From Pseudoduganella violaceinigra DSM 15887 (lineage in GTDB: Bacteria; Pseudomonadota; Gammaproteobacteria; Burkholderiales; Burkholderiaceae_D), in contig NZ_AUDI01000001.1 in assembly GCF_000425385.1 (NCBI RefSeq), positions 248,001-312,000 on the forward strand: a stretch of DNA of 64,000 nucleotides. The letters run 5' to 3'. The translations under genes were made by a program, and so were the position numbers. The notes below the pieces were generated by a model. That model was given only the letters and a program-made list of their open reading frames with translations. It ran no database searches and was not told where the DNA came from. Below are positions 54,877 through 63,367 of the stretch, in pieces. The stretch's first letter is position 1; each line of letters starts with the position of its first letter.

Positions 54877-56358
54877 TTAAGACTTGGTCGATTGCGGCAG
54901 CTCCGCGACCAAACGGAGTGAAACGGACAGCTCGTCGAGCTGGAAGTGGGGACGCAGGAACGACACGGCACGGTACACACCAGGACGGCCAGGCACTTCG
55001 GCCACTTGCACGCTCGCTTCGCGCAGCGGGAACTGGGCTTTCTGTTCCTGGCTGGCGTTATCGTCCAGCAGCACGTACTGGGTCAGCCAGCGGTTCAGGT
55101 AATCTTCCACATTCGACGCGGACGCGAAGCTGCCGATCTTGTCGCGCATCATGGCCTTCATGTAGTGGGCGATGCGCGAGACGGCGAAGATGTATTGAAG
55201 CTGGGCCGACAGCACGGCGTTGGCGTTGGCTGCGTCGGTGTTGTACTTGCGCGCTTTCTGCGCGGACTGCGCGCCGAAGAAGGCGGCGTAGTCGGTATTT
55301 TTGCAATGCACCAGGGAGATGAAGCCAAGGTCGCTCAGCTCTTTCTCGCGGCGGTCGGTGATGGCGATTTCGGTCGGGCACTTCAGCGCCACTTCGCCTT
55401 CGTCGGTCTTGAAGGTGTGGGTCGGCAGGTCTTCCACCAGGCCGCCGCCTTCCACGCCGCGGATCGCCGCGCACCAGCCGAAGTCCTCGAAGGCGCGGGT
55501 CAGGCGCACGCCGAAGGCATAGGCCGCGTTGCACCACAGGTATTTCTCGTGATCGGTACCGTCCACGTCCTCGACGTAGTTGAAGCCTTCCACCGTGGCG
55601 CCATCGGCCGGATGGAATGGCAGGCGGCCCAGGAAGCGCGGCAGGGTCAGGCCCACGTAGCGCGAGTCTTCCGATTCGCGGAAGGATTTCCACTTGGCGT
55701 ATTCGACGGTGTCGAATACCTTGGACAGGTCGCGCGGCTTGCCCAGGTCGGCATAGGTTTCCAGGCCAAACAGCTCGGGCGAGGCGGAGCTGATGAACGG
55801 CGCATGCGCCGCGGCGGCCACGTGCGACATCTGCTCGATGAAGTACATGTCTTCCGGCTGGCGGGTGATTTCGAAATCGCCCAGCAAGGCGCCGAACGGC
55901 GCACCGCCGAAGGTGCCGAATTCTTCTTCGTAGACTTTCTTGAACATCGAGCTCTGGTCGAACTCCAGGGCGCCCTGGAAGTCTTTCACCAGTTCGCGCT
56001 TGGTGGCGTTCAGCATCTTGATCTTCAGGCCGGTGCTGGTGGCGCTGTTCTTGACCAGGTAATGCAGGCCGGTCCAGCTGCTTTCCAGCTTCTGGAATTC
56101 CGGCGCGTGCATGATGGCCGACAGCTGCGACGAGATCAGGCGGTCCAGCTCCGCCACGCGGGCGTCGATGGTGGCGGCCAGGTTGTCCGACACCACCACG
56201 GTGCCGGCCATGACCTGCTGCGCCAGTTCGGAAATGATGTCGCGCGCGCGCGCGTGTTCGGTGGTCGACTTGGCGACCTTGCTTTGCTCGACGATCTGGT
56301 CGAGCAGGGTGTGTTCCGCGGTGGCCAGTGCACCGCCGGCGTTCAGTTGGGCCGACAT
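54877..56358 (-). CDS. tssC: T6SS large sheath protein TssC
   Basis: The 493-residue protein has the TssC pattern (SSWTGLHYLVKNSATSTGLK, EEFGTFGGAPFGALLGDFEI, GLTLPRFLGRLPF) and usual length. With TssB it forms the contractile sheath. It starts 1 base after the tssB stop. Confidence 0.97.
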   Translation of the reverse strand: MSAQLNAGGALATAEHTLLDQIVEQSKVAKSTTEHARARDIISELAQQVMAGTVVVSDNLAATIDARVAELDRLISSQLSAIMHAPEFQKLESSWTGLHYLVKNSATSTGLKIKMLNATKRELVKDFQGALEFDQSSMFKKVYEEEFGTFGGAPFGALLGDFEITRQPEDMYFIEQMSHVAAAAHAPFISSASPELFGLETYADLGKPRDLSKVFDTVEYAKWKSFRESEDSRYVGLTLPRFLGRLPFHPADGATVEGFNYVEDVDGTDHEKYLWCNAAYAFGVRLTRAFEDFGWCAAIRGVEGGGLVEDLPTHTFKTDEGEVALKCPTEIAITDRREKELSDLGFISLVHCKNTDYAAFFGAQSAQKARKYNTDAANANAVLSAQLQYIFAVSRIAHYMKAMMRDKIGSFASASNVEDYLNRWLTQYVLLDDNASQEQKAQFPLREASVQVAEVPGRPGVYRAVSFLRPHFQLDELSVSLRLVAELPQSTKS

Positions 56359-56359
56359 C

Positions 56360-56863
56360 TTATTCTCCTTGTTCGGACTTCTGGCCCAGCTCGGCCAGCT
56401 TCTCGGTGCTGCGCAGCACGTCGTTCAGCAAATCTTCCAGCTTGTCGTTGCCGGCCAGCTTGTTGCGCAGGTCGGCCAGCTTGTTGCGCGCTTCCAGCAG
56501 CTGGCGCAGCGGTTCCACCTGCTGCACCACGGACTCCGGACGGAAGTCGGACATGCCCTTGAATTTCAGGTCGACGCCGAACTGGCCTTCGCCGCCCAGC
56601 TCATTGGGCACGCGGAAGGCGGCGCGCGGTTCCACGCCCTTCATCACTTCGTCGAAGTTGTCGCGGTCGATGTTGACGAACTTGCGCTCCTTCAGGCGTT
56701 TCTGCTCCACTTCGGAATTGCCGCCGAAATCGCCGACAACCCCCATCACAAAGGGCAGTTCCTTGTTTTCGATCGCGTCGCCGATCTCCACGTCATAGGT
56801 CATCTGGACCCGGGGTGGACGGATTTTCTGCAGGCGTTTCTGGACGCTTTCGTTTTTGGACAT
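56360..56863 (-). CDS. tssB: T6SS small sheath protein TssB
   Basis: The 167-residue protein carries the TssB segments RVQMTYDVEIGDAIENKELP and VMGVVGDFGG, and the helix that contacts ClpV lies toward the C-terminus. It partners TssC. Confidence 0.96.
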   Translation of the reverse strand: MSKNESVQKRLQKIRPPRVQMTYDVEIGDAIENKELPFVMGVVGDFGGNSEVEQKRLKERKFVNIDRDNFDEVMKGVEPRAAFRVPNELGGEGQFGVDLKFKGMSDFRPESVVQQVEPLRQLLEARNKLADLRNKLAGNDKLEDLLNDVLRSTEKLAELGQKSEQGE

Positions 56864-56890
56864 GGCTTCTTCCTTCTTTGGACTAGTGGA

Positions 56891-57550
56891 TTATTTCAGC
56901 GCGCCGAACGGGTCGGCGCTCGGGGTGGTTGCGGACGCTTTGGCCGCTGCCGCTGAGGCTGCCGCAGCCCCTGCCGTCGCCGCAGGCGTCACCTTGCGGG
57001 CCGCGGCGCTGCTGGTGCTGCCGGCGTTGTTGCCGCTATTGGCGCCGCGGACCAGGCCGCGCTTGTCGGCGCCCGGCACCAGCACGGATTCGCCCAGGCT
57101 CTCACGCAGCAGCTTGGCCAGGTCTTGCGATTCGGTGCGGATGGATCCGGACAGATTGTTCTGGCGGCTCAGGTCGCCCAGCGCGCGGGTGGCCAGGCGC
57201 AGGCCGGAAATGGCGATGATGCTGTTGGCCAGCTGGTCGGACGGGTCGCGCACCAGGATTTCCTGGGCGGCCACGATCGCCTCGCCATACTGGCCGGCGT
57301 CATAACGGGTCTGGGCGATGTTCACCCATGGCGATTTGTCTGCCGGGAAGGCGTCCGCTGTCTCCTTCCACAGCGTAATGGCCTGGTCCTGCTTGCCGGC
57401 GGCCTTGGCTTCGCTGGCTTTGGCCAGCAAATCTTCCAGCTTCGGTTTGACGGGCACGGCGACTTTGGTGTCCATGGTGCTACAGGCGGACATGGTGGCG
57501 GCGATTGCCGCGATGCACAGAATGCGGGAAATGACAGCGATTTTTTTCAT
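56891..57550 (-). CDS. TPR lipoprotein heading the tssB operon (TagM-like)
   Basis: The 219-residue lipoprotein has the lipobox MSAC with the acylated cysteine near residue 23, two to three TPR-like helix pairs (GKQDQAITLWKETADAFPAD and GQYGEAIVAAQEILVRDPSD), and an Ala/Ser-rich tail. It is the first gene of the minus-strand operon. From memory, Burkholderia cenocepacia T6SS-1 has a lipoprotein called TagM in this position. With no tssJ in the window it may serve as the outer-membrane lipoprotein of the complex, though it lacks the TssJ beta-sandwich. Confidence 0.75.
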   Translation of the reverse strand: MKKIAVISRILCIAAIAATMSACSTMDTKVAVPVKPKLEDLLAKASEAKAAGKQDQAITLWKETADAFPADKSPWVNIAQTRYDAGQYGEAIVAAQEILVRDPSDQLANSIIAISGLRLATRALGDLSRQNNLSGSIRTESQDLAKLLRESLGESVLVPGADKRGLVRGANSGNNAGSTSSAAARKVTPAATAGAAAASAAAAKASATTPSADPFGALK

Positions 57551-57630
57551 AACTTACCTCAATGGACAGACAAATAGCTATTATTACAATTGTTTCCGAG
57601 GACGAACGTTAGCAGAAAAAAAATATTACC

Positions 57631-57678
57631 CACGCACAATTGAATCTCACCAATTTCCACACCCCCGCGCACGATTGA
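57631..57678. promoter_or_regulatory. Paired motif in the divergent tagM-tssB / tssK control region
   Basis: CACGCACAATTGA (57631-57643) and CGCGCACGATTGA (57666-57678) are 35 bases apart within the 205-base gap between the two operons, and the second recurs ahead of tagX. No sigma-54 GG-N10-GC pair was found. The rest of the gap is AT-rich promoter-like DNA. Confidence 0.4.
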
Positions 57679-57755
57679 GGCTGGCAATACAGGGTTTCCT
57701 GGAAGATGTTATTGTTCTGGCACTTACCATAAAACAATTGTCAGAAGGATCACAG

Positions 57756-59096
57756 ATGGCCAGCAAAGTGTTATGGGGGGAAGGACTGTTTCTGCGCCCC
57801 CAGCATTTCCAGCAACAGGACCGCTACCACGAGCACCGCTTGCACCGCAGCGTCAAGGCCGTGCACCCGTACGCGTGGGGCGTCGACCGGCTGGCGATCG
57901 ACATGGAAGCGCTGGCGCATAACACGCTGCGCCTGCTCGAACTGTCGCTGGTGCTGCCGGACGGCGAACTGGTGGAAGCGCCAAGCCACGACAACCTGCC
58001 CGAAGCGATCGACCTGGGCCAGCTGGCGCAGTCGCAGCACAGCGTGACCTGGTACGCCGCCCTGCCCGTGTTCAAACATTTCGGCGGCAATTTCGCGCAA
58101 GCGGGCCAGCCGGCAAGCGGCGCCCGCTTTGCGCAGGCCAACGTCGACACGCCCGACCTGTACACCCAGGCCGCGCAAGCCGAACTGGCCTTCCTGAAAA
58201 AATCGCTGCGCCTGGTGTCCGACGCGGACCCGCGCGAAGGCTATGTCTGCCTGCCGCTGCTGCGCCTGCGCCGCCTTTCCACCGGCGGCTTCGAACTGGA
58301 CCCGGGCTTCGTGCCGCCCAGCCTGACCATCCGCAGCGCCCAGCCGCTGTTCCTGCAGCTGCGCCGCCTGCTCGACGCGCTGCAGGCCAAGGTCAACGCC
58401 CTGCACGGCCACCACCGCGAGCCAAGCCGCAACGTGATCGAATTCCGCAGCGGCGACATGGCCACCTTCTGGCTGACCAACACCGCCAGCACCGCATTCG
58501 CCTCGCTGTCGCACTACTACCATAACCCCGAGCTGCATCCGGAGCGCCTGTACGAACAGCTGCTGACGCTGGCCGGCGCCCTGATGGCCTATTCGCGCAG
58601 CTGGACCCTGGCGGACCTGCCGCCCTACCGCCACGACGATCCCGGTCCGGCCTTCTCGCAGCTGTACATGATCGTGCGCGAACTGCTCGATACCGTGATT
58701 TCCTCGCGCTACTTCGCCATCGCCCTGTCGCAACCGAAGCCGGCCCACCACCGCGGCGTGCTCGACTCCGGCAAGATCAGCGAAGACACCACCTTCTACC
58801 TGGCGGTCGGCGCCGACATGCCGCAGGTCGAACTGGTGGACGTGGTGCCGCTGCGCTTCAAGGTCGGCGCACCGGACGACGTCGAAAAGCTGGTGCTGTC
58901 GGCCATGCCGGGCGTGCGCCTGGCGCATGCGCCGCAAGTGCCGGCCGCGGTGCCGGTGCGTCCCGACACGTGCTACTTCACCCTGGACGCCAAAGGGCCG
59001 CTGTATGAACGCATGCTGCAAGCCCAGACCATCGAAATCTACGCGCCCGCCGGCATGCGCGAATTGCGTCTTGAACTGATTGCCGTGAACTCCTGA
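57756..59096 (+). CDS. tssK: T6SS baseplate-membrane connector TssK
   Basis: The 446-residue protein begins VLWGEGLFLRPQHFQQQDRY, the standard TssK start, and has family length with YVCLPLLRLRR and FFLA-like shoulder and head regions. It links baseplate to TssL/TssM. ATG 57756 follows AGAAGGA; the longer upstream frame crosses the control region and is rejected. Confidence 0.96.
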   Translation: MASKVLWGEGLFLRPQHFQQQDRYHEHRLHRSVKAVHPYAWGVDRLAIDMEALAHNTLRLLELSLVLPDGELVEAPSHDNLPEAIDLGQLAQSQHSVTWYAALPVFKHFGGNFAQAGQPASGARFAQANVDTPDLYTQAAQAELAFLKKSLRLVSDADPREGYVCLPLLRLRRLSTGGFELDPGFVPPSLTIRSAQPLFLQLRRLLDALQAKVNALHGHHREPSRNVIEFRSGDMATFWLTNTASTAFASLSHYYHNPELHPERLYEQLLTLAGALMAYSRSWTLADLPPYRHDDPGPAFSQLYMIVRELLDTVISSRYFAIALSQPKPAHHRGVLDSGKISEDTTFYLAVGADMPQVELVDVVPLRFKVGAPDDVEKLVLSAMPGVRLAHAPQVPAAVPVRPDTCYFTLDAKGPLYERMLQAQTIEIYAPAGMRELRLELIAVNS

Positions 59097-59109
59097 ACCA
59101 GAGCAGAAC

Positions 59110-59868
59110 ATGAATACCACCGCCCCGCCATCCCTGATCGCTGAAACCAGTGCCGCTCCGGCAGCCAACGCCACCCTGCTGGACCTGATGTACGACGGCT
59201 TTTACGCCCTGTTCATGCTGAAAAACGGCAGCGCGCCGCAGGACCACACCGAATTCCAGTCGCGCATGACGCGCTTCCTGGACGACTTCGGCCGCAACGC
59301 ACGCAAGAAGAACGCCTCGGCCGACGATATCGACGCCGCCAAGTACGCCTTCTGCGCGGCGGTCGACGAGATCATCCTGCGCTCCCACTTCGCCATCCGC
59401 GACGCCTGGGAGATGCGGCCGCTGCAACTGACGCTGTTCGGCGACCAGCTGGCCGGCGAAAACTTCTTCAACCGCCTGGATGCGCTGCGCACCCGCAGCA
59501 GCGAACACGTGGAAGCGCTGGAAGTGTTCCATATGTGCCTGCTGCTCGGCTTCCAGGGCCGCTACATCCTGGAAGGCTCGGAAAAACTGGGCTACCTGAC
59601 CAGCCGCCTGGGCGACGAAATCGCCCACATGAAGGGCCGCCGCCCGGGCTTCGCCCCGCATGCCGAGCGTCCCGACCAGGTCATGAACAAGCTGCGCAGC
59701 GACCTGCCGCTGTGGGCGCTGTGCTCCGTGTTCGCGCTGATTTCCGCGCTGGCCTATATCGGCCTGCGCACTTCGCTGTCCAGCCATACGGCGCAGCAGG
59801 TGAGCACGTATAACGACGTGGTGCGGATGGCGCCGCGCCAGGCCAATATCACCATTACGCTGCCGTGA
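59110..59868 (+). CDS. tssL: T6SS inner-membrane protein TssL (DotU/IcmH)
   Basis: The 252-residue protein has the DotU cytoplasmic domain (YAFCAAVDEIILRSHFAIRD, LEVFHMCLLLGFQGRY) and one C-terminal membrane helix (about residues 203-222) with a short periplasmic tail. It lacks the fused OmpA domain. Its stop overlaps the start of the second vgrG. Confidence 0.96.
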   Translation: MNTTAPPSLIAETSAAPAANATLLDLMYDGFYALFMLKNGSAPQDHTEFQSRMTRFLDDFGRNARKKNASADDIDAAKYAFCAAVDEIILRSHFAIRDAWEMRPLQLTLFGDQLAGENFFNRLDALRTRSSEHVEALEVFHMCLLLGFQGRYILEGSEKLGYLTSRLGDEIAHMKGRRPGFAPHAERPDQVMNKLRSDLPLWALCSVFALISALAYIGLRTSLSSHTAQQVSTYNDVVRMAPRQANITITLP

Positions 59869-62807
59869 TGCGCTCGCTGTTCGGTACAGGCCTGAGCCAG
59901 CACGGCCGCCTGTTGACGCTCTCCAGCGCCCAGGAATCGGGCTTGCCGGAAAGCCTGATGGCGGAGCGCTTCATCGGCCGCGAAGGCGTCAATGAACTAT
60001 TCTGCTTCGACGTCGACGCGCTCAGCACCTCCACCAGCCTCGATCTGGGTCAGTTCATCGGCGAAGAACTGACCATCCGCCTGCTGCAGCCCGATGGCAG
60101 CATGCGTTCGTGGCACGGCCTGTGCACGCAAGCGAGCTGGCTCGGCGCCGACGGCGGCGTGGCGCGCTACCGCTTGCGCCTGGAACCGGCGCTGGCCCTG
60201 CTGCGCCTGCGCCGCGACAACTACATCTTCCAGGACAAGTCCGTGCGCGACATCGTGCAGGAGCTGCTGGCCGATTACACCCAGGTGCGTCTCGATTTCG
60301 ATACCACGCAGGAACTGGCGCCGCGCGCCACCTGCACGCAATACCGCGAAACCGACTTCGAATTCCTGTGCCGCATCCTCGCCTCCGAAGGCCTGAGCTG
60401 GCGCTTCGAGCACGACCAGGACGGCCAGGGCACGGACGACGGCCACTCGCGCCACCGCGTGGTGATCTTCGACAGCCAGGCCGCGCGCCCCGCCGTGCAG
60501 GCACTGCGCTTCCACGGCGTACGCGCCACCGAGCGCGACGACGCCATCGACCAGTTCTCCGCCCGCCGCGCCGTCGCCCCGAACGCGATCAGCATCGCCA
60601 GCTGGGATCCCCAGCAGGTGGCGGCGCCGGCCGCCGAGCAGACCAGCAGCCTGGATGCCGGCGAGCTGCCGACCATGTCGATCTATGACGGCAGCGAAGA
60701 ACGCAGCTACACCGGCAACGGCGAAGCCGACGGCCATAGCCTGCTGATGCTGCAGGCCGCCGAACTGGCCAACAAACAATTCACCGGCGAAGGCTCCGCC
60801 CGCCGCCTGGCGGCCGGCAGCAATTTCGCGCTGACCGGTCATGAGCGTTTCGACGGCGGCGAATTCACCACGCTGTGGGTCGAACACGAAGCGCGCAACA
60901 ACTTCACGCCATCGCTGAAAGCCGGTCCCGGCATCGCGCCCGGCACCTATCGCAACCGCTTTGCCTGCGTGCGCTCCGCCGTACCGCTGGTGCCATCGGC
61001 CACCGCCTGGCGCCTGCAAGGCCCGGCCCTTGGCGCGCAAACGGCGCTGGTGGTCGGCCTGCCCGGCGCCGCCAACACCACGCAGCGCGGCCAGCAGATC
61101 CGCATCCAATTCCCTTGGCAGCGCGGCCCCGGCGCCAATCCCGGCGGCGCCAGCCACAATACAGAAGCCCAGGGCAATGCGCCCGGCGATGACAGTTCCG
61201 GCACCTGGGTGCGCGTGGCCGAAGCGCTGGCCGGCCCCAATTTCGGCAGCCAGTTCACACCGCGCATCGGCACCGAAGTGCTGGTCGACTTCATCGAAGG
61301 CGATATCGACCGGCCTATCGTGGTGTCCCAGCTCTATACGGGCAGCGACAAGCCGCCGTTCTCGGCCGGCGTCGATTCGAACGCCAACCACGCGGGCGTG
61401 GTTTCCGGCATCCATAGCCACAGTCTGGACGGCAGCGGCTACAACCAGTGGGTACTGGACGACACCAGCCAGCAGCTGCGCATGCGCCTGGCCAGCAGCA
61501 CGGCCGCCAGCCAGCTGAACCTCGGCCACATCGTGCAGCAGGCGCCCGATTCCGCCGCCCGCGGCGCGCATCGCGGCACCGGCTTCGAACTGCGCACCGA
61601 CGCCTGGGCCGTACTGCGCTCCGGCGAAGGCCTGCTGCTGACCACCAGCGCCCGCAGCGCGCAAGGCGCCGGCATCACCTCCACCCAATTGGAAGCCGAC
61701 TACGCCCTGGAACGCCTGCGCGCAGGGCAGAAACTGGGCGAGAGCCTGGCGAAAACCGCCGCGCACCAGCAAGCGCTGTACAGCGCGGATGCCATCAAGG
61801 CGCAGCAGGAACTGCAGAAACAGCTGGACCCGAAAGAGAAAGGCAAGTATGCCGGCGCAGTCAATGGCCATGCAGCCCAGCGCGCTAAAGGCGGCGCGCG
61901 CGACCTCGACGCGGGCAAGCCGGTCGAACGCTTTGACGGCGCCATCACCGCGATGGACAGCGTCGACAGCATCAACTTCGCCACCCCCGCGTCCACCCTG
62001 CTCTTCGCTGGCAAGCAGGTGCACTGGACCAGCGGCTCCGACCAGCATTTGACGGCCGGCCAGACTTACTCCGGCGTCGCCGCCAACGCTGCGGCCCTGT
62101 TCACGCAGGAAGGCGGCATCAAGGCCATCGCCGGCAACGGCGACGTATCGCTGCAAGCCAATACCGGCGAGCTGGAAATCCTCGCGGATAAGGAAGTAGT
62201 GGTCCTGTCGGTCAACGACGGCATCGAAATCAAGGCCAACAAGAAGATCGTCCTGCATGCAGGCCAGTCCTCGATTGTGCTGGAAGGGGGCAATATCACG
62301 TTCGCTTGCCCGGGCAACTTCACCGTGAAATCGGCAAAGCATGATTTCCTGGGTGGCGCCAGTGCCGGTGCCGCCATTGAAGCGCTTCCGGACGGTTTGG
62401 TTTCATTGCCGGGTCCGTTCAAGTCGGAAGCGGGTCCGCACAGCCTGCGATTTGCCTTTGCCGGCGCGGACGCCATGGCGAAAAAGATGGGTGTGGTTGG
62501 CAAATCCTACCGCATCGAAGATGCCAAGGGCTCGATCCTGGCGCAAGGCACGGTGGGCGAAGATGGCCGCTTGCCGCGCCATGACTTTGCAAATCAGCAC
62601 GACCTGCGACTTGAACTCGGTACCGACGATTGGCGGCCATTCGCAGTCGAGAACGAGGATACCGCGTCGATCGAACCGGATGCTGAACCCACGGACGAAG
62701 CCGTAGAAGATCCGTACTACGAACGCCTGAACCACGGCTCGGATTCATTGCACTTGCCAACTGCACTATTGGCGTCGCTGGTGGAAAACCCGCAAGGAGA
62801 GGAATAG
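59868..62807 (+). CDS. vgrG: T6SS spike protein VgrG, right module, with C-terminal cargo domain
   Basis: The 979-residue protein has a complete VgrG core (VNELFCFDVDALSTSTSLD; CTQYRETDFEFLCRILASEG; RIGTEVLVDFIEGDIDRPIV), a DUF2345 stem, and a tail from about residue 875 with a transthyretin-like pattern (GKSYRIEDAKGSILAQG, GEDGRLP) followed by an acidic end. ATG 59868 shares a base with the tssL stop; GTG 59865 would add one residue. It shares architecture with the left VgrG but differs in tail sequence, so it should carry a different effector. Confidence 0.95.
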   Translation: MRSLFGTGLSQHGRLLTLSSAQESGLPESLMAERFIGREGVNELFCFDVDALSTSTSLDLGQFIGEELTIRLLQPDGSMRSWHGLCTQASWLGADGGVARYRLRLEPALALLRLRRDNYIFQDKSVRDIVQELLADYTQVRLDFDTTQELAPRATCTQYRETDFEFLCRILASEGLSWRFEHDQDGQGTDDGHSRHRVVIFDSQAARPAVQALRFHGVRATERDDAIDQFSARRAVAPNAISIASWDPQQVAAPAAEQTSSLDAGELPTMSIYDGSEERSYTGNGEADGHSLLMLQAAELANKQFTGEGSARRLAAGSNFALTGHERFDGGEFTTLWVEHEARNNFTPSLKAGPGIAPGTYRNRFACVRSAVPLVPSATAWRLQGPALGAQTALVVGLPGAANTTQRGQQIRIQFPWQRGPGANPGGASHNTEAQGNAPGDDSSGTWVRVAEALAGPNFGSQFTPRIGTEVLVDFIEGDIDRPIVVSQLYTGSDKPPFSAGVDSNANHAGVVSGIHSHSLDGSGYNQWVLDDTSQQLRMRLASSTAASQLNLGHIVQQAPDSAARGAHRGTGFELRTDAWAVLRSGEGLLLTTSARSAQGAGITSTQLEADYALERLRAGQKLGESLAKTAAHQQALYSADAIKAQQELQKQLDPKEKGKYAGAVNGHAAQRAKGGARDLDAGKPVERFDGAITAMDSVDSINFATPASTLLFAGKQVHWTSGSDQHLTAGQTYSGVAANAAALFTQEGGIKAIAGNGDVSLQANTGELEILADKEVVVLSVNDGIEIKANKKIVLHAGQSSIVLEGGNITFACPGNFTVKSAKHDFLGGASAGAAIEALPDGLVSLPGPFKSEAGPHSLRFAFAGADAMAKKMGVVGKSYRIEDAKGSILAQGTVGEDGRLPRHDFANQHDLRLELGTDDWRPFAVENEDTASIEPDAEPTDEAVEDPYYERLNHGSDSLHLPTALLASLVENPQGEE

Positions 62808-62812
62808 TTCTA

Positions 62813-63361
62813 ATGTTTTTGAAGAAACTCAGTCCGGCACTACTGGCCTTGACGCTGGCAGTCGCGTCGGCCGCCCCCGCACCGGTCCCTGCGAAGGCCG
62901 GCGCAGCTCAGATCGTGCCGTCGACAAAACAAGGCATGCAGAAATTTGCCGTCACCGGCGGCAACCTCATCATGGTTGCGGGCAGCTATCAGGACGTTCT
63001 GACTTATAAGCGCAGCCTGACCTTCTACTTCACGGACAAGACCAGCGCCGATTGGGACCACGTTCCAATCTATGACGTTGAAGTGGGCAATACGCTGACG
63101 TGGCTCAGCATCTCCTCGGGTGAAACGACTACCGCCGATGCGGTATTGGCGCTGCATGGCGATGCGGCCTACCTGCTTATCGCGGAAAGGCCGGCCAAGG
63201 GGCAAATCAACGCAAGCTGGTTCAAGCTCATTGAGGCCGACGGCAATACAAACGATGGTCCCGCACACCAATTCGTCAAAATCGCCACCCATTCCCACCC
63301 AAGAACGAAGAGCATTGAGGATGTCTTGAAGGCAGAATCGCTCCTGAAACCAAGTAAGTAA
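62813..63361 (+). CDS. Small exported protein between vgrG and effector (right module)
   Basis: The 182-residue protein has a signal peptide (MFLKKLSPALLALTLAVASA) and a beta-rich body without a known domain. It starts 5 bases after the second vgrG and stops 6 bases before the effector. Size, export signal and position equal those of the left-module protein at 33341, though sequence similarity is weak. It has no cysteines in the mature part, unlike its counterpart. Immunity is the favoured guess. Confidence 0.65.
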   Translation: MFLKKLSPALLALTLAVASAAPAPVPAKAGAAQIVPSTKQGMQKFAVTGGNLIMVAGSYQDVLTYKRSLTFYFTDKTSADWDHVPIYDVEVGNTLTWLSISSGETTTADAVLALHGDAAYLLIAERPAKGQINASWFKLIEADGNTNDGPAHQFVKIATHSHPRTKSIEDVLKAESLLKPSK

Positions 63362-63367
63362 TCGATT

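Noticed and set aside
57551..57755. A sigma-54 promoter ahead of tssK, suggested by TGGCAC at about 57718
   Set aside because: The GC pair expected ten bases after GG is absent on both strands at every candidate.
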